Part shown: in pieces, positions 20,423 through 33,537 of the stretch
Layout of the letters: every line of letters begins with the position of its first letter
Numbering within the stretch: the stretch's first letter is position 1
Assembly: GCA_026874595.1 (NCBI GenBank)
Contig: CM049311.1
Location: forward strand, 44,519,676 to 44,583,675
From: Sipunculus nudus
Lineage: Eukaryota; Annelida; Sipuncula; Golfingiida; Sipunculidae
DNA: 64,000 bases
Direction: 5' to 3'
Position numbers and translations under genes: made by a program
The notes under the pieces: generated by a model
Told to the model about the DNA's origin: nothing
Seen by the model: only the letters and a program-made list of their open reading frames with translations
Databases searched by the model: none

Positions 20423-23400
20423 ACAAGGCCTACAGGCCTAATGCGAACCTGTGCATTGGGAAATACACCAGGTATAATGCTTCAATGTTGGACCATTACT
20501 TCTCATGTATATGAACACTGCAGGTACTAAACATTTTGAATAAGAAACAATTACACAAACTGCTTAAATTCTGGCATGGGTGCCCACAACACTAAAAAGA
20601 TTGTACCTGGCACCACCAGTCTTGTTTACAACAAAACTATCAGAGATATATACATACGCCTAATTTCAGACTGATATATCAAACCCCTCCTGAGAAAAAC
20701 GTGTGCAAAAGTCATGGTAGGTGGCGACACCTGTCTTGTGAGCGAGAAAGCAATCAAAGACATATAGACAGGTCAAAATATTAGGCCAATACATCAAACT
20801 TACCTTGAGTCTGATGCATGGGGCTGACCAGGCTTAGGTGAGAAAGGCTGTTGCCTCGAGTCAACTGTGACAAATTGCTTGCCCAGACTACTGCACTGAG
20901 TGAACTCATGACCTGCACCTGGCTAGACTGAGTGAACTTTTGACCTGTACCTGGCTGCACTGAGTGAACTCTTGACCTGTTGCATAATCTGACCCAGTTG
21001 GCAGTCTGCCAAAGCTATTAATAGAATGCAGCTACTGCACTGAGTAAACTCCTGACCCATACCTGGCTGCACTAAGTGAACTCTTGACATGTTGCCTAAT
21101 CTGATACAGTTGGCAGTCTGCCAAAGCTATAAATAGATCCAGACTGAGCTCTAGCCTGTTGCCAAATCTGAAAAAGTAGCCACACCATTGCATAAGCTCA
21201 TGCAGGGGCCCTACCCTGAGGGGCTTGACACCCATGAAGTGATCACATGGTGCCCATGAGGTGTTCACATGTCACCCATGAGGTGATCACATGCCATGTG
21301 CTTGGCTGTACTGATTGAACTTTTGACCTATATCTGGCTGCACTGAATGAACTCTTGATCTGTTCCCAAATCTGAAACAGTTGGCAGTTTCTCAACCTAT
21401 TTAAAGATACAGATTCAATCTTGGCCTGTTGGTATATCTGTTTACACATACTGAAAGACTTTGGTTAAAATTTCTTTTTTCAAGCCGACATATTCATAAA
21501 CTTTTTTATAAAAAAAATATTTTATAAAAATATCTAGAATAATAAAAGATGCAGTACTTTCATTGTTAAAGGTCCAATAGTTCTGCCAAAAATCATTCTA
21601 GTAAACTTGAACAAAGGCCACCTAAGAATAATTTTTGTGCAATGTTACAGAAGATATAATTGAAATAATAATTTTGTAGAAGAACACTATTGCAGTCCTC
21701 AGTTTGAAAAAGACATAATAATGGCCATAAGACCAACTTAAGCTTTTCACAACTCAACCAAAAATCAACAAACTCAGTATATTCTGATATGATTGAAAGA
21801 ACCATGTCCTAGGATAATTCTTTTGAAAAATTGAACAACTCAACTTGACAGTTTCATCATACACATTTTAAGCTGAAAGAGGCTAAAATTATGAGTTTTT
21901 TTGCCCATAAAAAACAGGTCAATGTAGGTGGCACCACTAAATCTACAACTTCAAATATGAGTCATGTGACCAACATTTGCACAATACCTGGTAATGCTAG
22001 CTTCTGTCATTTCTGAGAGTACTATGTCAGTATGCTTACTTGGCCGAATGACTGTTCAAATTTGTGTAACTCCACTAAAATTCATCAAACAAACCATTTG
22101 AACAAACTTGAGAGGTCTTGCCTCTTGGATCTTTTCTGTAAAATATTGAACTATTTGGCTGGACTGTTTACAAGAAGCAGATAGCAAAAAAATTAAGCTG
22201 AATCCCACAACATTTGATATGTGACAGATTATTGCATAAAATCTCCGGATGGTAGCTCCTGGTATTCCTGAGAAATGATGGGTTAATGTACAGATGACCA
22301 ATGACTCCCGTACAAAAAAGTCCATGCTGGTGGCGCCACCAATACCTGAAATTCATATATGACTCATGTGACCAACACAGGCATAAAATTTGGTGAAGAT
22401 AGCTCTGGCCGTTTCTAAGATTGTCATTTTAATTTGCTTTTTTTGAACAGATGACTAGGTTCAACTTCCTGTAATGTGGCCAAAATTCACTGTACTTGAA
22501 CCATTTGAACAAACTTGAGAGAGATGGTATAAAAGATTATTTCTGTGAAATATTGAACAAATTTGATTGACAGTTTCAGAGGAGAAGATTTTTAATGATA
22601 TTTTAGCTTTTTCTCTATAAAATCTGAAAAAATGCAGATTTTTTTTCAGATGGCTAATTTTTTGCATTAAATTTCATGATGCAAGCACCACTCATTTTCG
22701 AAATAGTATGGGTGAATGTATACCTGTGATTGTATACCTGTGATATTGCCTGGCATGAGGAATATCTAAAATCATAAATCTACCTTTTTTTTTAAAAGTT
22801 TAAAAAAAAACATTCTTGTCAATACTAACCATAGATAACCTGAAATCTAAATGTCTTGAGGCATGATGTAACGGATGCTGATAAACTGGTTTCAGGCTAG
22901 ATGTATCTGCTTCACACAGCTGACATATATGGTAAAATTACTCGATTCAATCTTATTAAATGCCAAAAATCATTCTTTGGAACCATAAAAGACAATTATT
23001 ATAAGAATTATTCAGGGGATTATTCTTGTAAAATATTAAACAAATTGGCCTCAGTAGCATCAGTCAAAAAACGTTTTGCAGGTTTATAAGTCATATGGGA
23101 AAATAAAGCTAAATGGCTAAGTTTAGATTCCCATAACTCAGCCAAAAATCAATGAATCAAAACCATTTGAACAAACTTGAATTATCAACATCTAAGGATA
23201 ATTAATGTGTGAGATTTAAGAATTTGGCCCAGTGGTTTTTGAGAAGAAGATATTTGTAGCCATTGAGCTAAAATGGGCTGTTATGGCATATGACTAAATT
23301 CAGCTTCCCGTAACTCAGCCAAAATTTACTGAACTAAGACCATTTGAACAAACCTCAGAAAGCACTACCCTAGGATCATTTCTGTGCGATATTAAACAAT

Positions 23401-23947
23401 TTGGCCATATGGTTTCAGAGAAGAAGTTTTTTGTAGCTGTCAGTATGATACGGGCACTGATAACCCCCCTACAAAAAAGGTCGATGCAGGTTGCGCCACC
23501 AATACCTCAATTTCAGATATGACTCATGTGACCAACATTGGCATAAAATTTGATGATGATAGCTCCAGCCATTTCTAGGATTGTTATTTTAGTATGCTTT
23601 TTTGGACAGATGACTAAGTTCAACTAGCTGTAACTAGGCCAAAAATCACTGCACTGGAACCATTCGAACAACTTGAGAGAGATTGTTCCAAGGATCATTT
23701 CTGTGAAACATTGGACAATTTGGCTGAACAGTTTCGGAGAAGATTTTTAAGGCTTTTTAGCTTTTTCCCTATAAAATCTTAGAAAATGCAGTTAGCCAAA
23801 AAATAAGCAAAATCCAATAGAATTTTTTAGATGACTAATTTTTTGCATAACATTTCATGATGCTAACTCTTGCTGTTTTCAAGATAGTATGGGTTAACGT
23901 ACAGACGCCGGACCACGCCACACCATCGCATAAGCTCACAGGTTCGT
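20423..23947 (-). mobile_element. Family E Helentron-like element, both termini present (3.5 kb)
   Basis: Left end ACAAGGCCTACAGGCCTAAT then GCGAACCTGTG. Right end CATAAGCTCACAGGTTCG at about 23,924-23,946. In element orientation: 5' (T)AACGAACCTGTG, core, CACAGGTTCGC, hairpin AGGCCTGTAGGCCT, then TGT. The core mixes 'ggtggcaccacc' modules, a 24-bp GATCAC minisatellite (21,230-21,300), 'ctgcactgagtgaactcttg' repeats and several TTTGAACAAACTTGAGAG modules. No transposase or helicase reading frame is visible. Confidence 0.75.
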
Positions 23948-24704
23948 TAACAAGGCCTGCTGGCCAAATGTGAATCTGTGCAAAGGGATATACATAAGAT
24001 ATAATGCTTCTATGATAACATGCTTGACCATTACTTTTCAAGTACAATGTAAGTACAAAACATTTTAAAAATGAGTATAGGCACCAAGTACACAAACGTC
24101 ACTTCTGAAATACTAGCACTGCTTTACACAACACAACAAGAGACCCCTGGGTCTCTGTGCTCAGCTGAAGTTGACCTTGCAGATAACAAGGGACCCATGG
24201 GTCACTGTGCTCAGCTGAAGTGCTCAGCTATATAGTGTAAGAGGAAGAGGTATTATAGGCCATGGTTGGTTTATATGATTGGTTTGTATTGATGAGCAAA
24301 GATTGTTGCAAATAATATTTTATGACCTGACCATGTATCATGTATCATGTTGAAAGCATGTGAGCAGTTTGTGAACAAATGATCTGTACTATTACCATGA
24401 TCATTAGTTGGCTTTTTGATTAATTGTTGACATTTCAGTAGTTCACACATTTGTTCAATTGAATCTATTTTTATAACATATATTATTAAATATATGTATT
24501 TTTTTAATTTATGAAATGTATACAGTTGAAATATAACTAATGTTCCAAGTCCACAAATGAAAGGACTTGGTGGTGGTGAGGGGTGTGTGTGTTGAATGGT
24601 GGGAGTTACAACATATCTGTATTATTATAGTGTATATATATAGGATTTTCACTTAATTAAACACTGCTTACAGGATAAAAAATTCATTCATAATTACTTA
24701 ATAT
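23948..24704 (-). mobile_element. E-family head fragment and two D heads
   Basis: A second E head (AACAAGGCCTGCTGGCC) abuts the previous E end at 23,948. D heads occur at 24,136 (AGACCCCTGGGTCT) and 24,186 (GGGACCCATGGGTC), the latter followed by D2 body to about 24,540. Then comes AT-rich intron with a (TA)n patch. These pieces are truncated. Confidence 0.6.
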
Positions 24705-27700
24705 TTAACAAGGCCTACATGCCTAAGGTAAACCTGTTCAAAGTTTGGGTGTATGAATGGAGGTTTATTTTTAAAATTTAATATTGATCCTCTCATGTCC
24801 TGCATATCTACCTTAGTCATTCTGATTTCAGCAAAAGGGACGTTTCAGACCTGCAAGTTTCGGACTAGGATATTTTAAAACTAGGATGTATCAGTCAGAA
24901 TATTATGATATGTTTTTTTTTTTTGCCAGGGTGGATTATTTGGACAGATGAACTGACAATTTGGCACCATGGTTTCAGAAAAGAGCATTTTTTAATGTTT
25001 TTAGCTTCTTCCCTATAAAATCTAACAAAATGCAGTTAGCCAAGAAATAAGCAAAATCAGATAGAATTTTTAGATGACCGATTTTTTGCAAAAAATTTGG
25101 TGAAGCTAGCTCCTGTCCTTTTTGAGATAGCAATGACCACGACAGAAGACAAAGTTATCTAAGATCTTTTGTCAATTTGATTTTATTACCAATCCATGCA
25201 TCCCTAATTGAGACATTTATGATTTTGTGTGATTTTCACCATATATGGCAATTTTTAAGGTCAAGGCCACTCTCATAGGAAAGGTCGTGACCCCAATTTA
25301 AATATACATCATCCCATAACCACTGTCTATATATATGCATAATATGAAATAAACCTGTCCATTAGTTTTTTACTAATAAAGCTCAAAGTACTGTTAAGTG
25401 GCAATGATGGGGGTATTAAATGACAAGAAAAGGATAATGGGTGGTGCCGCTAGTTTTGGCTACATGATAACACAATCCAGATCTTCAGTCAAGTTGATTT
25501 TTGGATCAATCCATGCAAGATTTCTTGAGATATTTAAGAATTTGTGTGATTTTCCCCCAAATGGACCCATTCAAGGTCAAGGTCACTCTACTAGTAAAGG
25601 TCATGACCCCATTTTAAACAAGGCCTACAGGCCTAATGCAAACCTGTGCAATGGGATTACACCAGTTATTTGCTTCAATGCTAGACCATTACTTTTCAAG
25701 AACATGTGTAACATGTATATGAATAATTCAAGTACTAAACAATTTGAACAAGAAACAATTACACAAAAATCACTGCTGAAATTCTGGCATGGGTGCACAC
25801 AACACAAAAATGATTGTAGCTGGCACCACCAGTCTTGTATACAATGAAGAGATATATATATATTCCCTTAAGTTTGATGCACTGGGCTGACCAGGCTTAG
25901 GTGAGTAAGGCAGTTTTCCCCGAGTGATCTGTGACAAATTGCTAGCTCAAGCTACTGCACTGAGTGAACTCTTGATCTGCACCTGGCTTAACTGAGTGAA
26001 CTTTTGACCTGTACCTGGCTGCACTGAGTGAACTCTTGACCTGTTGCATAATCTGACACAGTTGACAGTCTGCCAAAGCTATAAATAGATACAGGCTGAA
26101 CTTTGGTGGCAAATCTGATGCAGTGGACAGTCTGCCAAAGCTATAAATAGAATGCAGCTACTGGACTGGGTGAACTCTTGACCTATACCTGGCTGCACTT
26201 CTTCCAATCCTGGCACTGTGCCAAAACTATTTATAGAGCTGACATCATCTTGACTAATGGCCAACATCAAGGCACTGGCAATCTGCCAATGGTAAACCAA
26301 GTGCTGCCATCTGTTCACAAAAGTGGTCCCTACTTGAAATAACTTTGAAATAAATTTTCCCAACATAAAATGCTTTTCAGCTGACTTTTTATGAAAAAAG
26401 AAATAAGAAATATATGAAAAATTATTACAGATGCATACTGAATGCAAAATTATAATACAGATACATCTCACTTATGGCAAACTCTTGAATTAAGTTGAGT
26501 ATGGATATCAATCATTTATAATCCATGTACAGTCGTTTTTATATAGCCACAGAGAGCCCAATATCCACGATTGTAACATCCTGGTATAATGAATAATTTA
26601 AATCATAAATCTAATTTTTTAAAATCTTTTAAAAAACATTCCTGTAAATATTCACCACAGATAACCTGAAATCTAAATGTCTAGTGGCATGATGTAATAG
26701 AAGCTGATAAACTGGTGCCAGGCTAGATGTAACAGCATCACACAGCTAACATATTTGGTAAAATGACTCAATTCCATCTCTATATTTCAGCCGAAAATCA
26801 TTCATATGGAACCATTAAAGACAATTATTATAAGAATTATTGTGGGGATTATTCTTGTAAAATATTAAACAAACTGGCTTCAGTGGCCTCAGTAGCAAAA
26901 CGTTTTGCAGGTTTATAACTCATATAGGAATATACAGCAAACTGGCTAAGTTCAGCTTCCTGTAACTCAGCCAAAAAAACAAAGTACCAAAACCATTTGA
27001 GAAAACCTGAAATATCAACATCTGAGGATAATTAATGTGTGAGATTTAAGAATTTGGCCCAGTGGTTTTTGAGAAGACCTTTGTAGCTACTGAGCTTAAA
27101 TGGACTATAATGGCATATGACAAAATTCAGCTTCCCATAACTCAGCCAAAAGTCACTGAACAGAGACCATTTGAATAAACTTCAGAAAGCACTATCCTAG
27201 GATAATTTCTGTGCTATATTAAACAATTTAGCCATATGGTTTCAGAGAAGATGTTTTTTGTAGCCCTTAGTGTGATACAGACACTGATGACCCCGTACTA
27301 AAAAGGCCGTAGCAGGTGGCGCAACCAATACCTCAATTTCAGATATGACTCATGTGACCAACATTTGCATAAAATTTGGTGATGAAAGCCCCACCCGATT
27401 CAGAGACTGAAATTTTAATAGGCATTTTTTGGACAGATGCTAAAGTGCAACCTCCTGTAACTCAGCCAAAATCTACGAACTGGAACAATAGAACAAACTT
27501 GTGACAGATTGTTCCGGGATCATATCTGTGAAATATGGGACGATTTGGCTGGACAGTTTCTGAGAAAAAAAAAATTTTTTTAAAGCCTTTTTTAGCTTTT
27601 CCCCTATAAAATCTAAGACCAGGCCTACAGGCCTTATGCGAACCTGTGCAAAGTTTGGAAGTATGAATGGAGGTTTATTTTTTAAATTTAATATTGATCC

Positions 27701-27790
27701 TCTTATGTCCTGCATGTCTTCCAGAGTCATTATGATTTCAGCAAAATGGACGTTTTGGACCTGCAAGTTTTGGACTGGGATATTTTAAAA

Positions 27791-28981
27791 CTAGAATACG
27801 GGTAGTTTATAAGCAACTACGTGTATCCGCCAAAATTAGAGTAGGACGATGAAGTAAGGCATGGATTGAGTGGCAAGGGGAAATATGTGTTAGATGTGTT
27901 AAATATTAGCATGGATGTCTGCCATGTAAACCTGATTGTAGGTGGCACCACCTGTAATTTGAACGAGAACCTATCCAAGATGTATACACATGCAAAATTT
28001 CAGGTGGAAAAGTGAACCACTGCCAAGACATGAGTGATTTTTTGCCCACAGAAGGCAAACAGATGGACGCTGTGCAAAAATAATTGCAGGTGGCACGACC
28101 AGTTTCTTGTATGATAAAGAGCTATGTGAGATCCAAACACATGCAAAACTTCAGGATGATACGTCAAACCAGTCCGGAGATATTAGCATGGATATCTGCA
28201 GCATGAACATGAATGTAGGTGGCGCCACCTGTCACAAAATCAAGAAAGCTATCCAGGATGTATACGCATGCCAAATTCAGGTGTATAAGTCAAACCACTG
28301 CCGAGATATTAGTGATTTTAAACCCAAGTCAAACTAACAGATGAACGCTGTGCAAAAATAATTGCAGGTGGCGCCACCAGGTTCTTGTATGATTAAGAGC
28401 TATGTGAGATCTAAACACATGCAAATTTTCAGGAAGATACGTCAAACCAGTCCAGAGATATAAGCATGGATGTCTGCAGCGTGTACATGAATGTAGGTGG
28501 CGCTACCTGTCCTAAAACCAAGAAAGCTATCCAGGATGTATGAGCATGCCGAATTTCAGGTGAATTAGTCAAACCATTGCAGAGATATGAGTGATTTTAA
28601 CCCAAGGCAGACAAACAGATGGACACTGTGCAAACAAGGTTGCAGGTGGCTCCACCATTTTTTGTGTATGTTATAAAGCTATCCAAGGGCTACATTTGTG
28701 CAAAATGTTTTTCCTGATTGGTCAAACGAGTCCGAAGATATGTGGGTTAATGTGTCTACACAGACGCACAGATGGACACACTGGAGAGAGGAAAGGTCAG
28801 AGGTCAACACCAATAGGTAAGGCACAAGTTCACATGTGACCTGATAACTGGTGTAAGTTTTGGAAAAATCAGTCCAGTAGTCTCAGAGGAGTTCTCCAGA
28901 AATGAACATGCGTTGGCGGCGGCAGCGGCAGAACCCGGTCAAAAACACAGTATCCGCAAAACTTTGTTTTGGCAGATTCAA
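27791..28981 (-). mobile_element. Family A Helitron-like element, complete (1,191 bp)
   Basis: Plus-strand left end CTAGAATACGGGTAGT (3' terminus). A subterminal TATCCGCC repeat follows, then four to five GGTGG(C)GCCACC units of about 270 bp. The 5' end is a hairpin arm TATCCGC..TTTGGCAGATTCAA at 28,981 (degenerate). It is inserted into an E segment whose unoccupied form is visible at 24,878-24,890. Confidence 0.8.
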
Positions 28982-30164
28982 CCAGGATGTATCAGTCAGG
29001 ATTTTTCGGATAAGTTCTTTTTGCCAGGGAGGATTATTCGGACAGATGAATGGACAATTTGGCAGCATGGTTTCGGAGAAGAACAATTTTTCAATGTTTT
29101 TAGCTTATAAAATCTGAGAAAATGCAGTTAGCAAAGAGATCAGCAAAATCCGAGAGAATTTTTAGATGACAAATTTTTTGAAAAAAATTTGGTGATGCTA
29201 GCTCCTGTCCTTTTTAAGATAGCTATGAGACATGACAGACGACGGAAGATGCCACACCATTGCATAAGCTCTCAGATTCGCTAAAAATGCAAATCCAGGT
29301 TTTTTTTCAAACAGTTGAAAGATATTGTTCCAATAGTTCTAATCTGGGCATTCTGTGTCTAGATGCGGTGTCTAGAGGTCTAGACACCTTGTCTAGACAC
29401 CAGACAGAGCCAGGTCAGTTGCCATGGTGATGTCTGGACCCCACCTGGTTGTACTGAGTGACCTCTTGACTAGGCTGCTGAAACTGGGCATGTTGTCAAA
29501 TCTGTTTTCAAACACAGAAAGCCTTTTTCAATTGGCTACACTGCTTTTTTAAGCTGCATTTACCCATCTATTCTTATAAAACTGGCAGAACCCTACCATA
29601 GAATAATTCTTGTAAAGTTTAAACCAATCAGCTTAACAGTTTCATCATAAAACAGTGTATAAACTAGAAGAGTCTAAAATTACATTTTCGCTTGTAAAAA
29701 ACAGATCATTATAGATGGCGCCATCATTACCTAAATTTCAGATATGACTTGTATGACAAACATTGGCATAAAATTTGGTGGTGATAGCTCCAGCCTTTTC
29801 TGAGATTTTAAATTTAGTGTGCTTTTTGGGACAGATGACTAAGTTCATCCTCCGGTTACTTGGCCAAAAATCACTGCACTGGAACCATTCGAGCAAACAT
29901 GAGAGAGATTGTTCAAGGGAACATTTCTGTGAAATATTGGACAATTTGGCTGGAAAGTTTCAGAGAAGACGATTTTTTAAGGTTTTTAAGCTTTTCTTTA
30001 TAAAATCTAAATTAATGCAGATACCCAATAATATGCTCTAGGGCACCAAGTTTCACATGTGACTAATTCTTACATGTAATTTGGAGCTGCTAGCTCCGAC
30101 AGTTTCTGACTTACAGCCATGGACAGTGGATGGGCCAGCCCTGGAATGCGGACTGGACGACCCT

Positions 30165-30782
30165 TAGACAGAGTGTCCATCTCTACAATACAGAGACGGA
30201 AAGCACTGCATGCATTCTTGTGGTTCCCTGACGGATATTACTAAATGTCCGTCCTTTGGCCAAATTACCAAACATAATCTAGCTAACATACCATTTACTA
30301 AGACTCCTTACTTGTTTTCTTGCTCAAATAAGAAAATGAAACATATAATCCAGGTTCAAAGTTAAAAAGCGATGCTCGCAGGTTTCTACCCAAACATGAC
30401 ATGTTGCTTTAGGGTCAAGGACACAGGGAGAAGCCAGTTTTCAAATTACTTCCCCTGATTGGCTGTTAGGTTTCAGGCTCATTCATCATGGAAATCCAAC
30501 TTAATTCCAAGCATAAGATTTGCTGTCTGGTCCCTAAAAGTGCCATCTAGTGAATAAAACAGAAAGTGCAAGCAAAACAATGGTTCCAGGCGGGGCTAGT
30601 AGCCACCTGCAAATTTTCTCGTTTTCACTTATTAGAAATGGTTCACACATCCAGTAAAGACCCACGTTTGTTTATTTTAAGCTTATTTTCTGATTTATCT
30701 AAATATCTGTGTCCTCGCTCGCACACCAATATTTTCAATAGAGTGCTCGTAAGCCTCGCTGGGAGGCTTACTAAGTAGGCTA
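30165..30782. mobile_element. 618-bp insert with perfect 9-bp target duplication, class unknown
   Basis: Flanked by GACGACCCT at 30,156-30,164 and 30,783-30,791. It sits inside an E-family end, which otherwise continues into 'gccatcacataagctcacag'. The right end holds a perfect hairpin TAAGCCTC/GAGGCTTA with a 5-nt loop (30,750-30,770). Terminal inverted repeats are limited to TAG/CTA. No ORF of note. Confidence 0.7.
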
Positions 30783-30822
30783 GACGACCCTGTGCCATCA
30801 CATAAGCTCACAGGTTCGCTAA

Positions 30823-31590
30823 AAATTATTCTTATTGAATAATTTTCTTTCCTATAAAATGAAAACTCACCTGTTATAAATTGTAGAAAATTGACTTGGA
30901 GAAATCACATTCTGACAGATCCAAGACCCAAGAATGGTCCTCATATGAAACCCTATTCAGAATGGCTTACTTCGCAACACAATGCATCAGACCTCGCAAT
31001 ATAATGGAGTAATTTAAGACAATGCCTGCACAACTGCTAACAATTGTCAAGTGCAAAATGGCTTCAAATACTAAACATGTAAAATGACCTTGAAGGTCAG
31101 TGGTCAATGGTTTTCGAACACATCACAGAACATGGTCAAGGCAATGTGTGTAGTGATTTTGAAGGAAAAATATGCAGTACTTAAGCAGTTAGCTAAATCA
31201 CCAAATATCACAAATGAAGTCAACATAAAATTTAAAAATCCTAGGTCAAGGTCAACCAAAAGTTGACGTGTTCGAGCAAGTCATAAGGCGATGCTTTAAA
31301 CAAAGTAATGAACAAATCAAATGAAAACTCTGGCCGCTATCCCGCTAACGGGAAAGTAATGTGATATCCAGTATGGGCTGACCTTGAATGTAAAGGTCAA
31401 GGTCATACAACCAAGAAAAAATCTTCTGCCTTTCTAGTGCAGGATTAGGATGAAATTTTGATAGGTGGCAGCACTCCTGATATATAAGTCTCTAGAAAAA
31501 GCGGAGACTTGAGCCAGAAAACAATAAGTTCCCCTGTGGGGCTCTTTATAACCTATTATTTAATTTTGGCTGTATTTACTGGAAGTTATA
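30823..31590. other. Intronic sequence with AGGTCA-rich patch
   Basis: Largely non-repetitive relative to the rest of the window. Around 31,080-31,410 it has several 'gaccttgaaggtca' and 'aggtcaaggtca' phrases, resembling a diverged core module. No terminus was recognised. Confidence 0.4.
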
Positions 31591-31665
31591 AACAACAAGT
31601 GGGTCATGGGTCATGACACTCAGCTGACTGACATGTTGACAATATGTCTTTGCACAGGCAACTAA

Positions 31666-32786
31666 TTGTATCCGCCAAAACAGAATTTTGCGGATTCTAT
31701 GTTTTCAGTCGACTGCTGCTGCCACATAGGTTTCAGGAGAACTCTGTAACCACTGGGCAGAATTTTTTTAAATTTGGGACTATGATTGGGTCACATGTGA
31801 ACTGCTGCACCCTCATTCTTGGTTAACCTCTGACCTTTCCTCTCTGCCCAGTGTTTCCACACATAAACCCACATATCTAGGAAACTGTTTGACCGATCAG
31901 GCTAAAACTTTTGCACAAATGTAGCTCTATTATAGCTTTATAACATACACTAAAAATGGTGGCACCAACTGCAACCATTTTTGCACGACCTCCATCTGTT
32001 TATCTGCCTTGGGATAAAATCACTCATATCTCTGCATTGATTGGACTTATCCACCTGAAATTATACATGTGTATACATCCTGGACAGTTTTCTTGATTTT
32101 ATGACAGGTGGCGCCATCTTCATTTATGTTTGCACCGCAGACATTCAGGCTTATATCTCAGGACTGGTTTGACATATCCCCCTGAAATTTTGCATGAGTA
32201 TAGATCTCACATAGCTCTTTATCATAAGCGAAACTGGTGGCGCCCCCTGCAACCATTTTTGCACAGCATCCGTCTGTTTGTCTGCCATGGGATAAAATCA
32301 CTCATATCTCAGCAGTGGTTTGTCATATCTGCTAAAATGTTGCAGGTTTATACATCTCGGATAGCTTTCTGGATTTTATGGCAGATGGCGCCACCTTTAT
32401 TTTTGTTTACACGGCAGACATTCAGAAATTTTGCATGTGTATAGATCTAACATAGCTCTTAATCATACACAAGATTGGTGGTGCCACCTGCCACCATTTT
32501 TACACAGAGTCCTTCTGTTTGTCTGCTGTCAGATAAAATCACTCCTATACAATTAGTGGTTTGACTTACCTGCCTAAAATTTTGCATATGTATACAACTT
32601 GGACAGCTTTCTGGATTTTAGGTAGGTGGCGCAACCTACATTCACATTTCGGCTGCAGACATCCATGCTAAAATGCAACAAACCTCACTCTATATCCCCT
32701 TGCCACTCAATCAATGCCTCACTTCACCCGTCCCACTCTGATTTTGAGGGATACACGTAGTCCCTTGTCGACTACCCGTATTCTAG
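31666..32786 (+). mobile_element. Family A Helitron-like element, complete, opposite orientation (1,121 bp)
   Basis: Reads in its own orientation on the plus strand: 5' TTGTATCCGCCAAAACAG, arm TTTTGCGGATTC, core of about four GGTGGCGCCA modules, subterminal GGATACA near 32,747, arms GTAGTC..GACTAC, then CCCGTATTCTAG ending at 32,786. The left flank ends in A and the right flank begins with T, as in other copies. Confidence 0.82.
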
Positions 32787-33537
32787 TTTATAATAATCCC
32801 AGATTACCACTTATCAGATACCAATATAAATATGTAGAGTCAATTCTAACATTCATACATACAAGTTTACACATCACATATACATGACCCATAGCTCGAG
32901 GGATATGGGTAACAGGGACCTTATTTCAGGTTTACTAGGAGACTGTTCATGAACCTCCCTGCATGTCATATTAGAAGATTCTAGGTCCAGTGGTTACGAT
33001 TTGTGCCCTCTAAACAGATTACCGCATCTTTAACCCTTTACTGTTTGTATTTGGTTGTCACAAAACACCCCCCTTACTGTTCACATTAATTTTAGGTTTC
33101 TCACACTTTGAATTTTGACATACTGTACATTAATGTTATGAATGATAACCTGATCAGTTTTTGGTGGAACCTTATGAAATTTTTAACACATTTTACAGAG
33201 TTACCAAGCAAGAGGTTAATGACTTAACCAATCATAAATTTCACATTTATCCATAATCAGAACCAGGTAAATCAGGTAAATTCAGGTAAGTATAGTGTTT
33301 TGGTTGTTTAAGTGTATTTGTACATGAATGTCTATTGTATATCCCAGTGAAGACTTTGTAGAATTTAGGACCAATAAAAAAGATTATCATCCGCTGTCAG
33401 CACAGTCAGTTGAAACACTGCGCTTGTTGGCAAACCTTGTGTCACTTTGCCGACTCAATTCAACCAACCGGCTTGCCAACAGAATCTTAATTAGAATTTC
33501 ATTAATATTCACAAGAAATCCACATGTTAATAAATAA
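32787..33537. other. Intronic sequence with a partial C-type module
   Basis: About 32,880-33,030 matches the C module (AGCTCGAGGGATATGGGTAA, 'agaagattctaggtccagtgg'). The rest looks unique. An inverted repeat TGTTGGCAA/TTGCCAACA lies at about 33,425-33,482. Confidence 0.45.

Larger units (their letters stand above)
24705..30822 (-). mobile_element. Family E mosaic with nested A element, B modules and a 618-bp insert
   Basis: E heads at about 24,711, 25,616 and 27,617 (AAGGCCTACAGGCC variants). E right ends at about 29,264-29,285 and 30,799-30,822 (CATAAGCTCACAGGTTCGCT). B-type modules occupy about 25,150-25,615. The text around 27,790 and 28,982 is one E segment split by an A element. The many TTTGAACAAACTTGAGAG modules show repeated internal duplication. 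Individual copy boundaries are only partly resolvable by eye. Confidence 0.65.

Noticed and set aside
33424-33482. Inverted repeat TGTTGGCAA/TTGCCAACA
   Set aside because: A 9-bp stem with a 40-nt loop is within chance expectation and has no flanking duplication.
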